From contig JAJDHH010000009.1 in assembly GCA_030266105.1 (NCBI GenBank), forward strand, positions 1 to 52,398: 52,398 bases of DNA, given 5' to 3'. The stretch comes from Eubacteriales bacterium OttesenSCG-928-K08 (GTDB lineage: Bacteria > Bacillota > Clostridia > Christensenellales > CAG-138). The notes under the pieces are model-generated. The model was not told the DNA's origin. It worked only from the letters and a program-made list of their open reading frames with translations, and made no database searches. Shown here piece by piece: positions 1 through 8,193 of this stretch. The position numbers and the translations under genes are program-made. Position 1 is the stretch's first letter, and every line of letters begins with the position of its first letter.

Positions 1-1
1 G

Positions 2-181
2 ATACTTGCGCGGCAGCTTGGCATCTCCCCGCAGCAGCTTTCCTACGTTACCCATTCAGAGGCCGGCGAGGGCCTCATTTTTTATGGCAACGTCATCCTG
101 CCTTTTGTGGATAAATTCCCGCAGGATACCGAACTCTACCGCATTATGACGACCAAATTAGAAGAATTAGGAGGCGCTTAA
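2..181 (+). CDS. VirB4/TraE-like conjugation ATPase, C-terminal end (partial)
   Basis: Frame 2 is open from the window edge to a TAA at 179-181 and gives 59 residues, including the stretch QLSYVTHSEAGEGLIFYGN. That stretch, with the ending LPFVDKFPQDTELYRIMTTK, is what I recognise as the extreme C-terminus of the VirB4-like ATPases of CTn-type elements, which energise the mating channel at the membrane. No catalytic motif falls inside the window; the call rests on family recall of the C-terminus and on position directly upstream of other conjugation genes. The next gene starts 2 bases after the stop, with its ribosome binding site (AGGAGG) inside this reading frame, so the two are translationally linked. 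Confidence 0.75.
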   Translation: MLARQLGISPQQLSYVTHSEAGEGLIFYGNVILPFVDKFPQDTELYRIMTTKLEELGGA

Positions 182-183
182 TT

Positions 184-603
184 ATGGAAAACAAGAAATA
201 TTACGTTATAAGCGAGGACACCTATCACCAGCATATTGACCGGGAGGTACACCTTTACGGACTACTCCACCAGCTCGCATTTACGGCGGGCAAGGCAAAA
301 GATGCGGAGGATATGGAGCACTTCCGGGAAACCGCCATCCGTTACAGCGAGATTGCGGATGAAGTGTATGAGGGTATGAATATCCCTGGCCGCTATCTTG
401 TCTTTGGCGACAAGGCCGACCTCCGTTCCCTGCGGGAAAAGGAACTGGAGCCCATTGACTTTGAGGATATGGAGGATGATGACAAGGACGGTGAATGCAC
501 CTGTCTCCGCTGTGCCCTTGAGGGTTATCTTGAACAGCTTGAGGACATGGCGGATATTATCGCAGAGGCCATCAACGAGTTGGATGCCTTGGGCGGTGAG
601 TAA
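184..603 (+). CDS. Conserved conjugative-element protein of unknown function
   Basis: A 139-residue acidic protein starting at an ATG 8 bases after an AGGAGG site that overlaps the end of the VirB4-like gene. It has no signal peptide or membrane segment. The first ~70 residues are predicted helical with many charged residues. An Asp/Glu-rich stretch (around residues 92-102) precedes a CTCLRC cysteine pair and a final amphipathic helix, so it could bind a metal or a basic partner. The tight coupling with the ATPase and its place in the transfer block suggest an accessory conjugation role, but I do not recognise a named domain and assign no function. Confidence 0.7.
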   Translation: MENKKYYVISEDTYHQHIDREVHLYGLLHQLAFTAGKAKDAEDMEHFRETAIRYSEIADEVYEGMNIPGRYLVFGDKADLRSLREKELEPIDFEDMEDDDKDGECTCLRCALEGYLEQLEDMADIIAEAINELDALGGE

Positions 604-690
604 ATAGGCGATTAGTGGTATTATTGACCGCTTTAGCTCTGTTTTTAGAGAAAGGAGTGTGATAAAATATAAATATAAGGATGTGATTTT

Positions 691-1467
691 TTGGAAGAAT
701 ATATTAGAACTATATATGATGACTTGCCGGATATTCACTCGTGGTCACGGTTCTCTCCTAACGAAGCACAATACATGAGGTATGACACGAATATTCTAAT
801 GACTGCGATTAAAGTGGTCGATACTTATACAGCATTATGTATCGCACGGGCGAATCTACATTTTCTTGACAATCAAGAGTTTGGCGACTATGCAAGAGAT
901 GTTACATCAATCAATTTTGTTAAGTCGCTGCACATCCAAAATGCGCTGATTTATTACAATATTGCTGTTGATTATTCTTGGCAAGTTTTATGGCTGTATT
1001 ATAATGACTGGATAGCACAAGAATTGCCTACGTCAGAACTTTATAAAGATAGCATCAAAGACTGCAATTATGACGAACTCCTGTTGGGCTTAACGCTAAA
1101 ACGGGATTTCAAAATGCGCGACAATATTGTAAAACCCTTCTTCAGTAAAAATCCATATTATCAACAAATTAGGCCCAAATATAATTACCTAAAGCACCGA
1201 GGCACATATCATTTTGAAGGATTAGGCTTAAACGATACAAACATGATGTTTAGCGTAAACATTAGTGGCAAAGAAGTCCAGCCCCCTTTAATAGCACGAG
1301 AACGCCTTGATATTGCAAGCATGAAAGATTTGTTGGTGAAGTTTGATGATGATTTTGTAGAATACATGGAGTACCTAATTAAACTTCTCCTTCCAGCCGA
1401 TTTTTCAGATGGAACAATGTCTTTTGAAGGCATGTTAAATTATTCGCTAAGGTATTTTCGAGATTAA
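691..1467 (+). CDS. HEPN-like hypothetical protein, probable cargo gene
   Basis: A 258-residue soluble protein starting at TTG (691) behind an AAGGA site about 10 bases upstream. The sequence is helical and resembles the Cthe_2314-type HEPN family as I remember it: a long helical pair around residues 30-110 and a conserved-looking basic block RPKYNYLKHRGTYHF around residues 161-175. The classical HEPN R-x4-6-H ribonuclease motif is not exact here (R-x7-H and R-x3-H can both be read), so RNase activity is not assured. The gene is more AT-rich than its neighbours, stands alone between two backbone genes and ends in its own terminator at 1481-1508, which fits recent cargo, possibly a defence or toxin gene. 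Function is inferred only from fold resemblance. Confidence 0.6.
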   Translation: MEEYIRTIYDDLPDIHSWSRFSPNEAQYMRYDTNILMTAIKVVDTYTALCIARANLHFLDNQEFGDYARDVTSINFVKSLHIQNALIYYNIAVDYSWQVLWLYYNDWIAQELPTSELYKDSIKDCNYDELLLGLTLKRDFKMRDNIVKPFFSKNPYYQQIRPKYNYLKHRGTYHFEGLGLNDTNMMFSVNISGKEVQPPLIARERLDIASMKDLLVKFDDDFVEYMEYLIKLLLPADFSDGTMSFEGMLNYSLRYFRD

Positions 1468-1480
1468 CTATTTATCTTTG

Positions 1481-1508
1481 AACCCGCTTCAACTGAGGCG
1501 GGTTTTTT
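1481..1508 (+). terminator. Rho-independent terminator after the HEPN-like gene
   Basis: AACCCGC (1481-1487) pairs with GCGGGTT (1498-1504) around a 10-base loop and is followed by a run of T. It lies 13 bases after the stop at 1467 and insulates the cargo gene from the methyltransferase downstream. Confidence 0.85.
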
Positions 1509-1549
1509 CATGCACAAAATTAGGAGGTGACCACGATATAAACGATAAA

Positions 1550-2557
1550 TTGTCCCACGTTAGCCTGTTTTCCGGCATCGGCGGCCTCGACCTTGCGGCG
1601 GAGGCAGCAGGCTTTGAAACGGTCTGTCAATGCGAATGGGCGGACTTCCCATATTCCGTCCTTGAAGCGCATTGGCCGGACGTGCCGAAATTCAGGGATA
1701 TTACTACTTTCACAAAGGAGGCTTTCTTTGAGCGAACAGGACTTGAAACCGTTACCGTCCTCTCGGGAGGATTTCCCTGTCAGCCGTTCTCAACTGCCGG
1801 ACAGCGAAAAGGATTTGCGGATGAACGCTATCTATGGCCGGAGATGTGCCGGGTTATTACCGAACTCCGGCCCCGTTTCGTGCTTGGGGAGAATGTTGCT
1901 GGCTTCGTCGATATGGGGCTCGACAAAACGATATTTGACCTGGCAAAAGCGGGATACGCTGTTCTCCCATTCGTATTTCCGGCTTGCGGCGTCGGCGCAT
2001 GGCATGAGCGCCAGCGAACTTTTATCGTCGCGGCTGATGTTTCCCACACCCCTTGCCTCCGACAAGGGCACGAACCGGGATGCGCGAAACCTGGATGTGT
2101 ACCTGTCCGACAACGGGATTTTCAGAAAGAAGAACAAGAACGGCAGTATATGGAGCCTTCCGCTGTCAGCGGCGGTGTTCTACCTGACACCCATAGCGTC
2201 GGACGGTTTCCGCTCGACGCTGAAACCCTCGTCCTTCAATCCGGCGAAAAGCGGGAGCAATCTTGCGGCGCAGATGGTGGCGCTGGAGAAGCCGGTATCG
2301 GACAATGCGGCCCTGAACCCCGATTGGGTGGAATGGCTGATGGGCTTCCCCCGGGGATGGACGGACGTATCCTCTGGAGCCGCGAGCCGGACGGTATCCC
2401 CCGCATGACGGAGGAAACCCAGGGGCGGGCGGCACGATTGAAAACACTTGGTAATGCTGTGTGCCCTCCCCAGGCCTATCCCATATTCCGATATATTGCA
2501 GACATTGAAACCGGACGCTGCAAGGACTGGTGCGTGTTTGGAGGTGATGACGATTGA
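1550..2557 (+). CDS. C5 cytosine-specific DNA methyltransferase
   Basis: Transfers a methyl group from S-adenosylmethionine to C5 of cytosine. Motif I is SLFSGIGGLDLA, motif IV is GGFPCQPFSTAG with catalytic Cys at about residue 77 from the TTG at 1550, motif VI is ENVAG, motif VIII is the ERQRTFIVA block, and motifs IX/X end in LGNAVCPPQAYPIF. No endonuclease partner is nearby, so it is likely an orphan enzyme that protects the element from host restriction. The start is unclear: the frame stays open back to 1478, but that stretch overlaps a terminator. A good AGGAGGTGA site (1522-1530) is best spaced for an ATA codon at 1538 (INDKLSHVS), and the first usual start after it is TTG 1550. The middle of the gene (2004-2408) also reads well in a second frame. 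It overlaps the next start by 4 bases. Confidence 0.88.
   Translation: MSHVSLFSGIGGLDLAAEAAGFETVCQCEWADFPYSVLEAHWPDVPKFRDITTFTKEAFFERTGLETVTVLSGGFPCQPFSTAGQRKGFADERYLWPEMCRVITELRPRFVLGENVAGFVDMGLDKTIFDLAKAGYAVLPFVFPACGVGAWHERQRTFIVAADVSHTPCLRQGHEPGCAKPGCVPVRQRDFQKEEQERQYMEPSAVSGGVLPDTHSVGRFPLDAETLVLQSGEKREQSCGADGGAGEAGIGQCGPEPRLGGMADGLPPGMDGRILWSREPDGIPRMTEETQGRAARLKTLGNAVCPPQAYPIFRYIADIETGRCKDWCVFGGDDD
2004..2408 (+). CDS. Possible overlapping ORF inside the methyltransferase gene
   Basis: A +1-shifted frame within the methyltransferase gene gives 134 residues from ATG 2004. It reads like a genuine protein: two TP-x-ASD elements (FPTPLASD, YLTPIASD) and the block NPDWVEWLMGFPRGWTD. I recognise similar blocks from ORFs tied to phage and ICE methyltransferases. 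The main frame over the same bases also reads like family sequence (LGGMADGLPPGMDG). Either both frames are translated or one is a remnant of a recombined gene. No clear ribosome binding site precedes ATG 2004, so translation is uncertain. Confidence 0.35.
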   Translation: MSASELLSSRLMFPTPLASDKGTNRDARNLDVYLSDNGIFRKKNKNGSIWSLPLSAAVFYLTPIASDGFRSTLKPSSFNPAKSGSNLAAQMVALEKPVSDNAALNPDWVEWLMGFPRGWTDVSSGAASRTVSPA

Positions 2558-4530
2558 AAGAACATAAAGCGCCGGATAAGATAACGCAGAAAATGACACG
2601 TTCCGGTGCCGTGGCGGAAAACCTCACTACGGGTGAGGCCGAGCCGATCAGTACCCGCCCTGCTGATGAAAACATTTCGGAGCAGCCGGTAAATACGGCG
2701 GGCAAGGTGCTTGACCGGGCCGACGCCATACATACCCGTTCCTCCAAAAAAGCGGCGCGAAAAGCGAATAAGACTGTTTCGGACGGGATGGAGGCCGCAA
2801 AGCGGCCATCCTCCCGTTTGCAATTTACTGACGAGGAGCGGGGCACGCCTGAATTACAGAAAGCTATCCGCAAATCAGACAAGGCGGCGGATAAGCTGGA
2901 TGTGGCGCGTGAGGCTGTTCCCAAACAGAAAAAACTTGTCCGTGAGCGCGTTTTTGATGATGTTTCCGGCAAGGGCAAGACCCGGCTCCGCTTCAAAGAG
3001 ACGGAAAAACCGCTGAATACAAAGGCTAAACTCAATCCGCTTTCCCGCCCTGTGCAGGAGGTGGGCGCACAGCTTCACGGCAAAATCCGTGAGGTGGAGC
3101 ATGAGAATGTCGGCGTTGAGGGCGGCCATGCCGTGGAGCGTGTTGGAGAGAAAGTCGCCAGCAAGGGATACCGTCTTGTAAAGGGCGGTATCCGCCGGCA
3201 CAAGCTGAAACCCTACCGGGCAGCGGCAAAGGCGGAGCAGTCGGCTATCAAGGCGAATACCAACTACCTCTATCAAAAGGCGCTCCATGATAATCCCCAG
3301 CTTGCGTCTAATCCCTTATCCCGTTTTATGCAGAAACAGCAGATAAAGCGCAGTTATGCAAAGCGGATTAAGGATACCGGGAAAACGGCGCAGAAAGCAG
3401 GCGGCGCGGTGAAGTCGGCAGCGGTGAAAGCAAAGGAGGCGGCGCAAAAAGCAGCCGGATTTGTGCGGCGCCATTGGAAAGGGCTGCTTGCCCTCCTTGC
3501 TCTTGGGCTCATGGTGATCTTCCTTATCGGCGGGCTTCAATCCTGTTCCTCCCTGTTCGGCGGCGCTTCATCATCTATTATTGCGTCGTCCTATCTCTCG
3601 GAGGACACGGATATGCTTGCGGCGGAGGCGGCCTATTCCGCTCTGGAGGCAGAACTTCAAAACGAGATGGATAACATTGAAAGCGTGTATCCGGGCTATG
3701 ACGAGTACCGCCTTGACCTGGACGATATTGAGCACGACCCCTATGTGCTGATTTCCATTCTCTCGGCGCTCCATGAGGGCGTCTTTACCATAGATGAAGT
3801 GCAGGGTGACCTTGCTATGCTCTTTGACAAGCAATACATTTTGACCGTAACCGAGGAAGTTGAGGTGCGTTACCGTACCGAAACCGACACCTGGACGGAC
3901 GACGAGGGCAACACCCATACGGATACTTACGAGGTGGCATACAATTACTACATTCTCAATGTGGAGCTTGAAAACTTCAATCTCTCCCATGTCCCCGTTT
4001 ACATTATGAGCGAGGAAACATTGGGCCTTTACGCAACATATATGTCCACGCTCGGCAACCGCCCTGACCTATTCCCGTCTGGAGCATATCCAAACGCTTC
4101 CACGCTGAAAGAGCCGACCTATTACGATATTCCGGCGGAGGCATTGGAGGATGAAACCTTTGCCGCCCTGATTGCCGAGGCGGAGAAGTATATCGGCTAT
4201 CCCTATGTGTGGGGCGGGAGCTCCCCGGCGACTTCTTTCGATTGCAGCGGCTTTGTTTCCTATGTTCTTACGAACAGTGGATTGTGCAACACGGGCAGGC
4301 TGGGCGCACAAGGTTTATACAACATAAGCACTCCCGTATCTGCCGCCAATGCAAAGCCCGGCGACCTTGTATTTTTTGTCGGAACCTACGACACACCGGG
4401 CGTATCCCATGTGGGTATCTATGTCGGCAACGGCGTTATGCTGCACTGCGGCGACCCGATTTCCTACACAAGTATCGAAACAAGCTACTGGCAAAGTCAT
4501 TTTTATGCTTTTGGCAGACCACCCTATTAA
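2554..4530 (+). CDS. Membrane-anchored NlpC/P60 peptidoglycan hydrolase of the conjugation system
   Basis: A 658-residue protein starting at TTG 2554 after a GGAGGTGATGA site and overlapping the methyltransferase stop. Residues 1 to about 306 are very basic and repetitive (Lys/Ala-rich), probably cytoplasmic and disordered. One membrane segment follows at about 310-331. The outside part carries a central domain of unknown fold (about 345-520) and a C-terminal NlpC/P60 domain with the expected Cys564 (DCSGF), His619 (SHVGIY) and His631 (LHCGDP). Enzymes of this family cut D-Glu-diamino acid bonds in the stem peptide; in conjugative elements this opens the wall locally for the mating channel, the VirB1-like role. 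Position between VirB4 and DUF4315/DUF4366 matches CTn transfer modules. The family is clear; the exact bond cut is inferred. Confidence 0.9.
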   Translation: MKEHKAPDKITQKMTRSGAVAENLTTGEAEPISTRPADENISEQPVNTAGKVLDRADAIHTRSSKKAARKANKTVSDGMEAAKRPSSRLQFTDEERGTPELQKAIRKSDKAADKLDVAREAVPKQKKLVRERVFDDVSGKGKTRLRFKETEKPLNTKAKLNPLSRPVQEVGAQLHGKIREVEHENVGVEGGHAVERVGEKVASKGYRLVKGGIRRHKLKPYRAAAKAEQSAIKANTNYLYQKALHDNPQLASNPLSRFMQKQQIKRSYAKRIKDTGKTAQKAGGAVKSAAVKAKEAAQKAAGFVRRHWKGLLALLALGLMVIFLIGGLQSCSSLFGGASSSIIASSYLSEDTDMLAAEAAYSALEAELQNEMDNIESVYPGYDEYRLDLDDIEHDPYVLISILSALHEGVFTIDEVQGDLAMLFDKQYILTVTEEVEVRYRTETDTWTDDEGNTHTDTYEVAYNYYILNVELENFNLSHVPVYIMSEETLGLYATYMSTLGNRPDLFPSGAYPNASTLKEPTYYDIPAEALEDETFAALIAEAEKYIGYPYVWGGSSPATSFDCSGFVSYVLTNSGLCNTGRLGAQGLYNISTPVSAANAKPGDLVFFVGTYDTPGVSHVGIYVGNGVMLHCGDPISYTSIETSYWQSHFYAFGRPPY

Positions 4531-4550
4531 AACAAATTGGAGGTAATTTT

Positions 4551-4811
4551 ATGGCGACCATTGATAAAATCCGCAGCGATATTGAAAAGATCAGGGCGAA
4601 GATTTCCGAGCAGCAGAAGCGGCTTCGTGAGTTGGAGCAGAAAGCAGCGGAGGAAGAAAATCTGGAAATTGTCCGCATGATTAAGGCAGTCAAGATGGAT
4701 AATAAGGAGCTTTCCGCTTTCCTCAAAGCCTATGCCAGCGGCCTTATCTCGCTCCCCGCCGATATGCAGGCCGAGCTTGCCGAACAGGAGGATACAGAAG
4801 ATGAAGCATAA
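4551..4811 (+). CDS. DUF4315 family conjugative-element protein
   Basis: Starts at ATG 4551, six bases after a GGAGG site; the longer open frame upstream overlaps the NlpC/P60 gene and is not used. The 86-residue product is almost wholly helical: a coiled coil (IEKIRAKISEQQKRLRELEQ) followed by a segment on the theme of DNKELSAFLKAY and an acidic tail. This is the pattern of DUF4315, a small soluble protein found next to DUF4366 in Tn1549/CTn-type elements. Its biochemical role is unknown. The 3' end overlaps the following start codon by 11 bases, so the pair is translationally coupled. Confidence 0.8.
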   Translation: MATIDKIRSDIEKIRAKISEQQKRLRELEQKAAEEENLEIVRMIKAVKMDNKELSAFLKAYASGLISLPADMQAELAEQEDTEDEA

Positions 4812-5520
4812 GAAAATCCGCATACTTGCCGTAATGATTGCCGCCCTCGTGATGATGGGCGGCTTTTCTGTTACCGCCTACGCGGGTGGTGGCGAGGGCG
4901 AAGAAAACATTGTCCCCGTGGAAACAACGGAGCCGGAGGAAACCACGGGTGGCTACGAACCGGAGCCCCTTACCCCGGAGGGCAATATGACCCTTGTGGA
5001 CGATATTGAGGGCGAGACTTCCGGCGACAAGCAGTTTATTACTGTTGTTACAAAAAACGGCAACTACTTTTATATTATTATTGACCGGGCGGAAGATGGC
5101 GAGAATACCGTTCACTTTTTGAACCAGGTGGACGAGGCCGACCTTCTGGCATTGATGGAGGACGGAACCGACTCTGCCGAAACTCCCGTAGCCTGTATTT
5201 GTACCGATAAATGCGTAGCGGGCGCTGTCAACACAAACTGCCCCGTCTGCAAAACCGATATGACAAACTGCATGGGTGTGGAGCCCACCGCCGAGCCGGA
5301 GCCCGAACCGGAGCCGGAGGAAAGCGGCGGCATGGGCGGTATCCTGATTATTGTTCTTGTCCTTGCCCTGGGCGGAGGCGGCGCTTTCTACTATTTCAAA
5401 GTGATGAAGCCCAAACAATCCGTCAAGGGCGGCGCCGATCTGGACGATTACGATTTTGAGGACGACGAGGACGAGGAAACGGAGTTTGAGGTTTTTGAGG
5501 ATGAACGGGAGAACGATTAA
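4801..5520 (+). CDS. DUF4366 family exported membrane protein of the conjugation module
   Basis: Starts at ATG 4801 within the end of the DUF4315 gene; the start is supported by the signal peptide that follows (KHKKIRILAVMIAALVMMGG, cleavage near TAYAGG). The 239-residue product has a Pro/Glu/Thr-rich linker, a globular domain around residues 60-120, a cysteine group (CICTDKC...CPVCKTDMTNC) around 137-157, a second acidic linker, one membrane segment at about 178-200 and a highly acidic cytoplasmic tail. This is the DUF4366 layout, an exposed, wall-crossing accessory protein of the mating apparatus. The acidic tail could contact the basic N-terminus of the NlpC/P60 protein, but that is a guess. 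Confidence 0.8.
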   Translation: MKHKKIRILAVMIAALVMMGGFSVTAYAGGGEGEENIVPVETTEPEETTGGYEPEPLTPEGNMTLVDDIEGETSGDKQFITVVTKNGNYFYIIIDRAEDGENTVHFLNQVDEADLLALMEDGTDSAETPVACICTDKCVAGAVNTNCPVCKTDMTNCMGVEPTAEPEPEPEPEESGGMGGILIIVLVLALGGGGAFYYFKVMKPKQSVKGGADLDDYDFEDDEDEETEFEVFEDEREND

Positions 5521-5535
5521 CGGCTGAAATAGCAA

Positions 5536-5561
5536 ACCCGCCGCCCATGTGGGCGGCGGGT
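5536..5561. terminator. GC-rich hairpin between convergent genes
   Basis: A perfect 11-bp stem, ACCCGCCGCCC with GGGCGGCGGGT, around an ATGT loop. It lies between the DUF4366 stop and the convergent gene ending at 5570. There is no strong T tract on either side, so termination efficiency is uncertain. Confidence 0.6.
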
Positions 5562-5569
5562 GGTAATGG

Positions 5570-5917
5570 CTACTGTACTTCTTCGCCGAGCATGATTTTT
5601 GGCATGGTGGTAAGGCAACGTGTCCACCGTTTATAAAACTGCTCTATCCCTAACTTTGATATTCGTGCGTGAGTTTCCTTATCTTCAAGTATCCAATGCA
5701 AAATATATGTGACCTTGCCAACATATTTTGTAAGCTGTATAGGCGGCTCGCCACTTTTTACAGCATTGAAGTCTTTTTGCCGATGTGTCCTTTTCATGTA
5801 GGTTACGTCGATAACACCGTCTTGTGATTTGTAAAATGCGGACACCTCACGCATAAGCTGTTCAATTTCTTCTTGTTTTTCTATCTTAGCCTCATAAATA
5901 CAAACTTCATGGAACAT
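5570..5917 (-). CDS. Antibiotic-biosynthesis-monooxygenase-like (ABM fold) small protein
   Basis: A 115-residue protein. The start is the ATG at 5917 because a GGGAGGTGAAG site lies just upstream; the open frame extends further but without a better site. The opening MFHEVCIYEAKIEKQEEIEQLMREVSAFYKSQDGV has the beta-strand, helix, 'GV' pattern of the dimeric alpha-beta barrel ABM family, and the rest fits a second half of that fold. Such proteins include heme-degrading or quinone-forming monooxygenases, but also stress proteins of no known activity, and no diagnostic residue lets me choose. It is on the opposite strand from the surrounding transfer genes and is probably cargo. Confidence 0.55.
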   Translation of the reverse strand: MFHEVCIYEAKIEKQEEIEQLMREVSAFYKSQDGVIDVTYMKRTHRQKDFNAVKSGEPPIQLTKYVGKVTYILHWILEDKETHARISKLGIEQFYKRWTRCLTTMPKIMLGEEVQ

Positions 5918-5991
5918 AGCTTCACCTCCCCATTTATACAAAGATTATATCCTAAATAGGCTCCCAAAACAATCAAAAGGAGGAAAACCCA

Positions 5992-8193
5992 ATGCAACTA
6001 ATTATCGCAGAAAAACCGAGCGTCGGGGCGGCGATTGCCGCCGCTCTGGGCGCTTCGGGCAGAAAAAACGGATACATCGAGGGCGGCGGTATCATCGTTT
6101 CCTGGTGTATCGGCCATCTTGTGGGCCTTGCCGACGCGGGTAGTTATGACGAGCGTTTCAAGAAATGGCGGTATGACGACCTCCCCATACTGCCGGAGGA
6201 ATGGCAGTATTCGCTTTCTCCCGGCAAGGAGGAACAGTTTGCCGTTCTGAAAAAACTTATGGAGCGTTCCGACGTTTCCGAAGTGGTGAACGCCTGCGAC
6301 GCGGGGCGGGAGGGCGAACTTATCTTCCGGCTCGTCTATGAAACGGCGGGCTGCATAAAGCCCATATCCCGCCTCTGGATTTCATCAATGGAGGATACCG
6401 CCATCCGTGAGGGTTTTAATAATCTGAAACCGGGCGCAGAGTATGAGGCGCTATATCAATCGGCGCTCTGCCGCTCGAAAGCGGATTGGCTTATCGGGAT
6501 AAACGCGACGCGCCTTTTCTCCGTTCTCTATCATAAAACCCTGAACGTGGGCCGTGTGCAGACGCCGACCCTCGCCATGCTTGTGGACCGTGATACCAAA
6601 ATATCCGGCTTCACAAAAGAAAAGTATCATCATGTACGTCTGGAATTGGACGGTATCAATGCCGCAAGTGAAAGAGTCTCCGATTTATCGGAGGCGGAGC
6701 AGATGAAAACGGCTTGCCAGAATAGGCAGGCCGTTTGTGTTTCGGTGGACAAGGAGAAAAAGACGGTGAAACCGCCGAAGCTCTTTGACCTTACCACCTT
6801 GCAGCGGGAGGCAAACCGCATATATGGGTTTACCGCAAAGCAGACGCTTGACTATGCTCAATCTCTCTATGAGCGGAAACTTATTACCTATCCTCGCACT
6901 GATATCAAGTATCTCACTTCGGATATGGCGGATACGGCTGCAAGCGTTATTACAATGGCGGCGACTCTCCCGCCCTTTGACGGGGCCCCGGCATTTTCCC
7001 CGGATGTGGCGGCGCTGCTCTCCGACAAAGATGTATCCGACCATCACGCCATCATCCCCACATCGTCGGTGCAAGCTTTGTATCAATCGCTTCCGCCTAC
7101 GGCGAAAGCTCAATCACTCTGCTGCACCTCCTCTCCCCAACAAATCTCCGATTTGTCGGGGGCCCCATTTGCGGGTAGAACCGACCTTGCCGCCCTGCCG
7201 GTGGGCGAGCGTTCCCTTTTCATGCTGATATGCTGCAAGCTGCTGTGCGCGACTGCCTCTCCCCATGAGTACGAGGCGGTAACGGCGGTATTCGATTGCG
7301 GCGGATACAGTTTCACGGCGAAAGGTAAAACCGTTATTGCCGAGGGCTGGAAAGCCTTTGAACGACTGTTCCGCGCCTCCCTGAAAAACAAGCCGGAGGA
7401 CGACAGCGAAGATGAAAACGACCTGCCGGAGCTCTCCCAGGGCAAGATTTATGAGCGTGTTACCGCTTCCGTTACCGAGCACTTCACCGTACCCCCCAAA
7501 GCATACACGGAAGATACTTTGTTATCTTCTATGGAGCACGCGGGCAAGGACGATATGCCCGACGAGGCTGAGCGGAAAGGCTTGGGAACCCCGGCGACCA
7601 GGGCGGGTATCATTGAGAAGCTCGTTTCTTCCGACTTTGCCGAGCGCAAGGGCAAAAGCCTTATCCCCACGCGGGACGGTATCAACCTGATTACCGTCTT
7701 GCCGGAGGCGCTTACTTCTCCGCTGCTTACTGCTGAATGGGAGCAGCGCCTTTCTGAAATCGCCGGAGGCGGCGCCGACCCGTGCGTGTTCATGGAGGAT
7801 ATTCAGAAAATGGCGGCGGAGCTTGTGGCAACATACTCCCATATCTCGGAGGACGGGCAAAAGCTGTTTGCTCCCCAAAAGGATCCGGTTGGCGTGTGTC
7901 CCCGCTGCGGCGAGCAGGTCTATGAGGGCAAGAAAAACTTTTACTGCGGAAACCGTGGCTGCGGTTTTGTCCTCTGGAAAAATGACCGCTTCTGGCTCTC
8001 CCGCAAAAAGGAGCTGACAAAAAAGATGGCCGCCGACCTTTTGAAAAAAGGCCGCACCAAAGTCAAAGGTATGTATTCCGAAAAGAAAGGCTCTACCTAT
8101 GACGCCACGGTGATTTTGGACGACACGGGCGGCAAGTATGTTAATTTCAAGCTGGAGTTTGAACGCAGAAAGGAGCAGGCGCATGACAGATAG
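5992..8193 (+). CDS. topB: DNA topoisomerase III (type IA)
   Basis: A 733-residue type IA topoisomerase that cuts and passes single DNA strands. The Toprim domain starts at IIAEKPSVG and includes DAGREGELIF. The catalytic tyrosine is Tyr300 in LITYPRTD, and GVQTPTLAM-type and ATRAGIIEKL motifs follow in the expected order. The C-terminus has a four-cysteine zinc ribbon (CPRCGEQV, then CGNRGCGF) at about residues 641-665 and a repeat-like tail. TopB paralogues are a regular part of Firmicutes conjugative elements, probably relaxing or decatenating transfer intermediates. The start at ATG 5992 is set by an AAAAGGAGG site; the gene overlaps the following ardA-like gene by 11 bases. Confidence 0.95.
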   Translation: MQLIIAEKPSVGAAIAAALGASGRKNGYIEGGGIIVSWCIGHLVGLADAGSYDERFKKWRYDDLPILPEEWQYSLSPGKEEQFAVLKKLMERSDVSEVVNACDAGREGELIFRLVYETAGCIKPISRLWISSMEDTAIREGFNNLKPGAEYEALYQSALCRSKADWLIGINATRLFSVLYHKTLNVGRVQTPTLAMLVDRDTKISGFTKEKYHHVRLELDGINAASERVSDLSEAEQMKTACQNRQAVCVSVDKEKKTVKPPKLFDLTTLQREANRIYGFTAKQTLDYAQSLYERKLITYPRTDIKYLTSDMADTAASVITMAATLPPFDGAPAFSPDVAALLSDKDVSDHHAIIPTSSVQALYQSLPPTAKAQSLCCTSSPQQISDLSGAPFAGRTDLAALPVGERSLFMLICCKLLCATASPHEYEAVTAVFDCGGYSFTAKGKTVIAEGWKAFERLFRASLKNKPEDDSEDENDLPELSQGKIYERVTASVTEHFTVPPKAYTEDTLLSSMEHAGKDDMPDEAERKGLGTPATRAGIIEKLVSSDFAERKGKSLIPTRDGINLITVLPEALTSPLLTAEWEQRLSEIAGGGADPCVFMEDIQKMAAELVATYSHISEDGQKLFAPQKDPVGVCPRCGEQVYEGKKNFYCGNRGCGFVLWKNDRFWLSRKKELTKKMAADLLKKGRTKVKGMYSEKKGSTYDATVILDDTGGKYVNFKLEFERRKEQAHDR

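Noticed and set aside
2166-3035. 289-codon minus-strand ORF opposite the methyltransferase and hydrolase genes
   Set aside because: Ser/Arg-rich composition typical of the antisense of GC-rich genes; both plus-strand genes have clear motifs.
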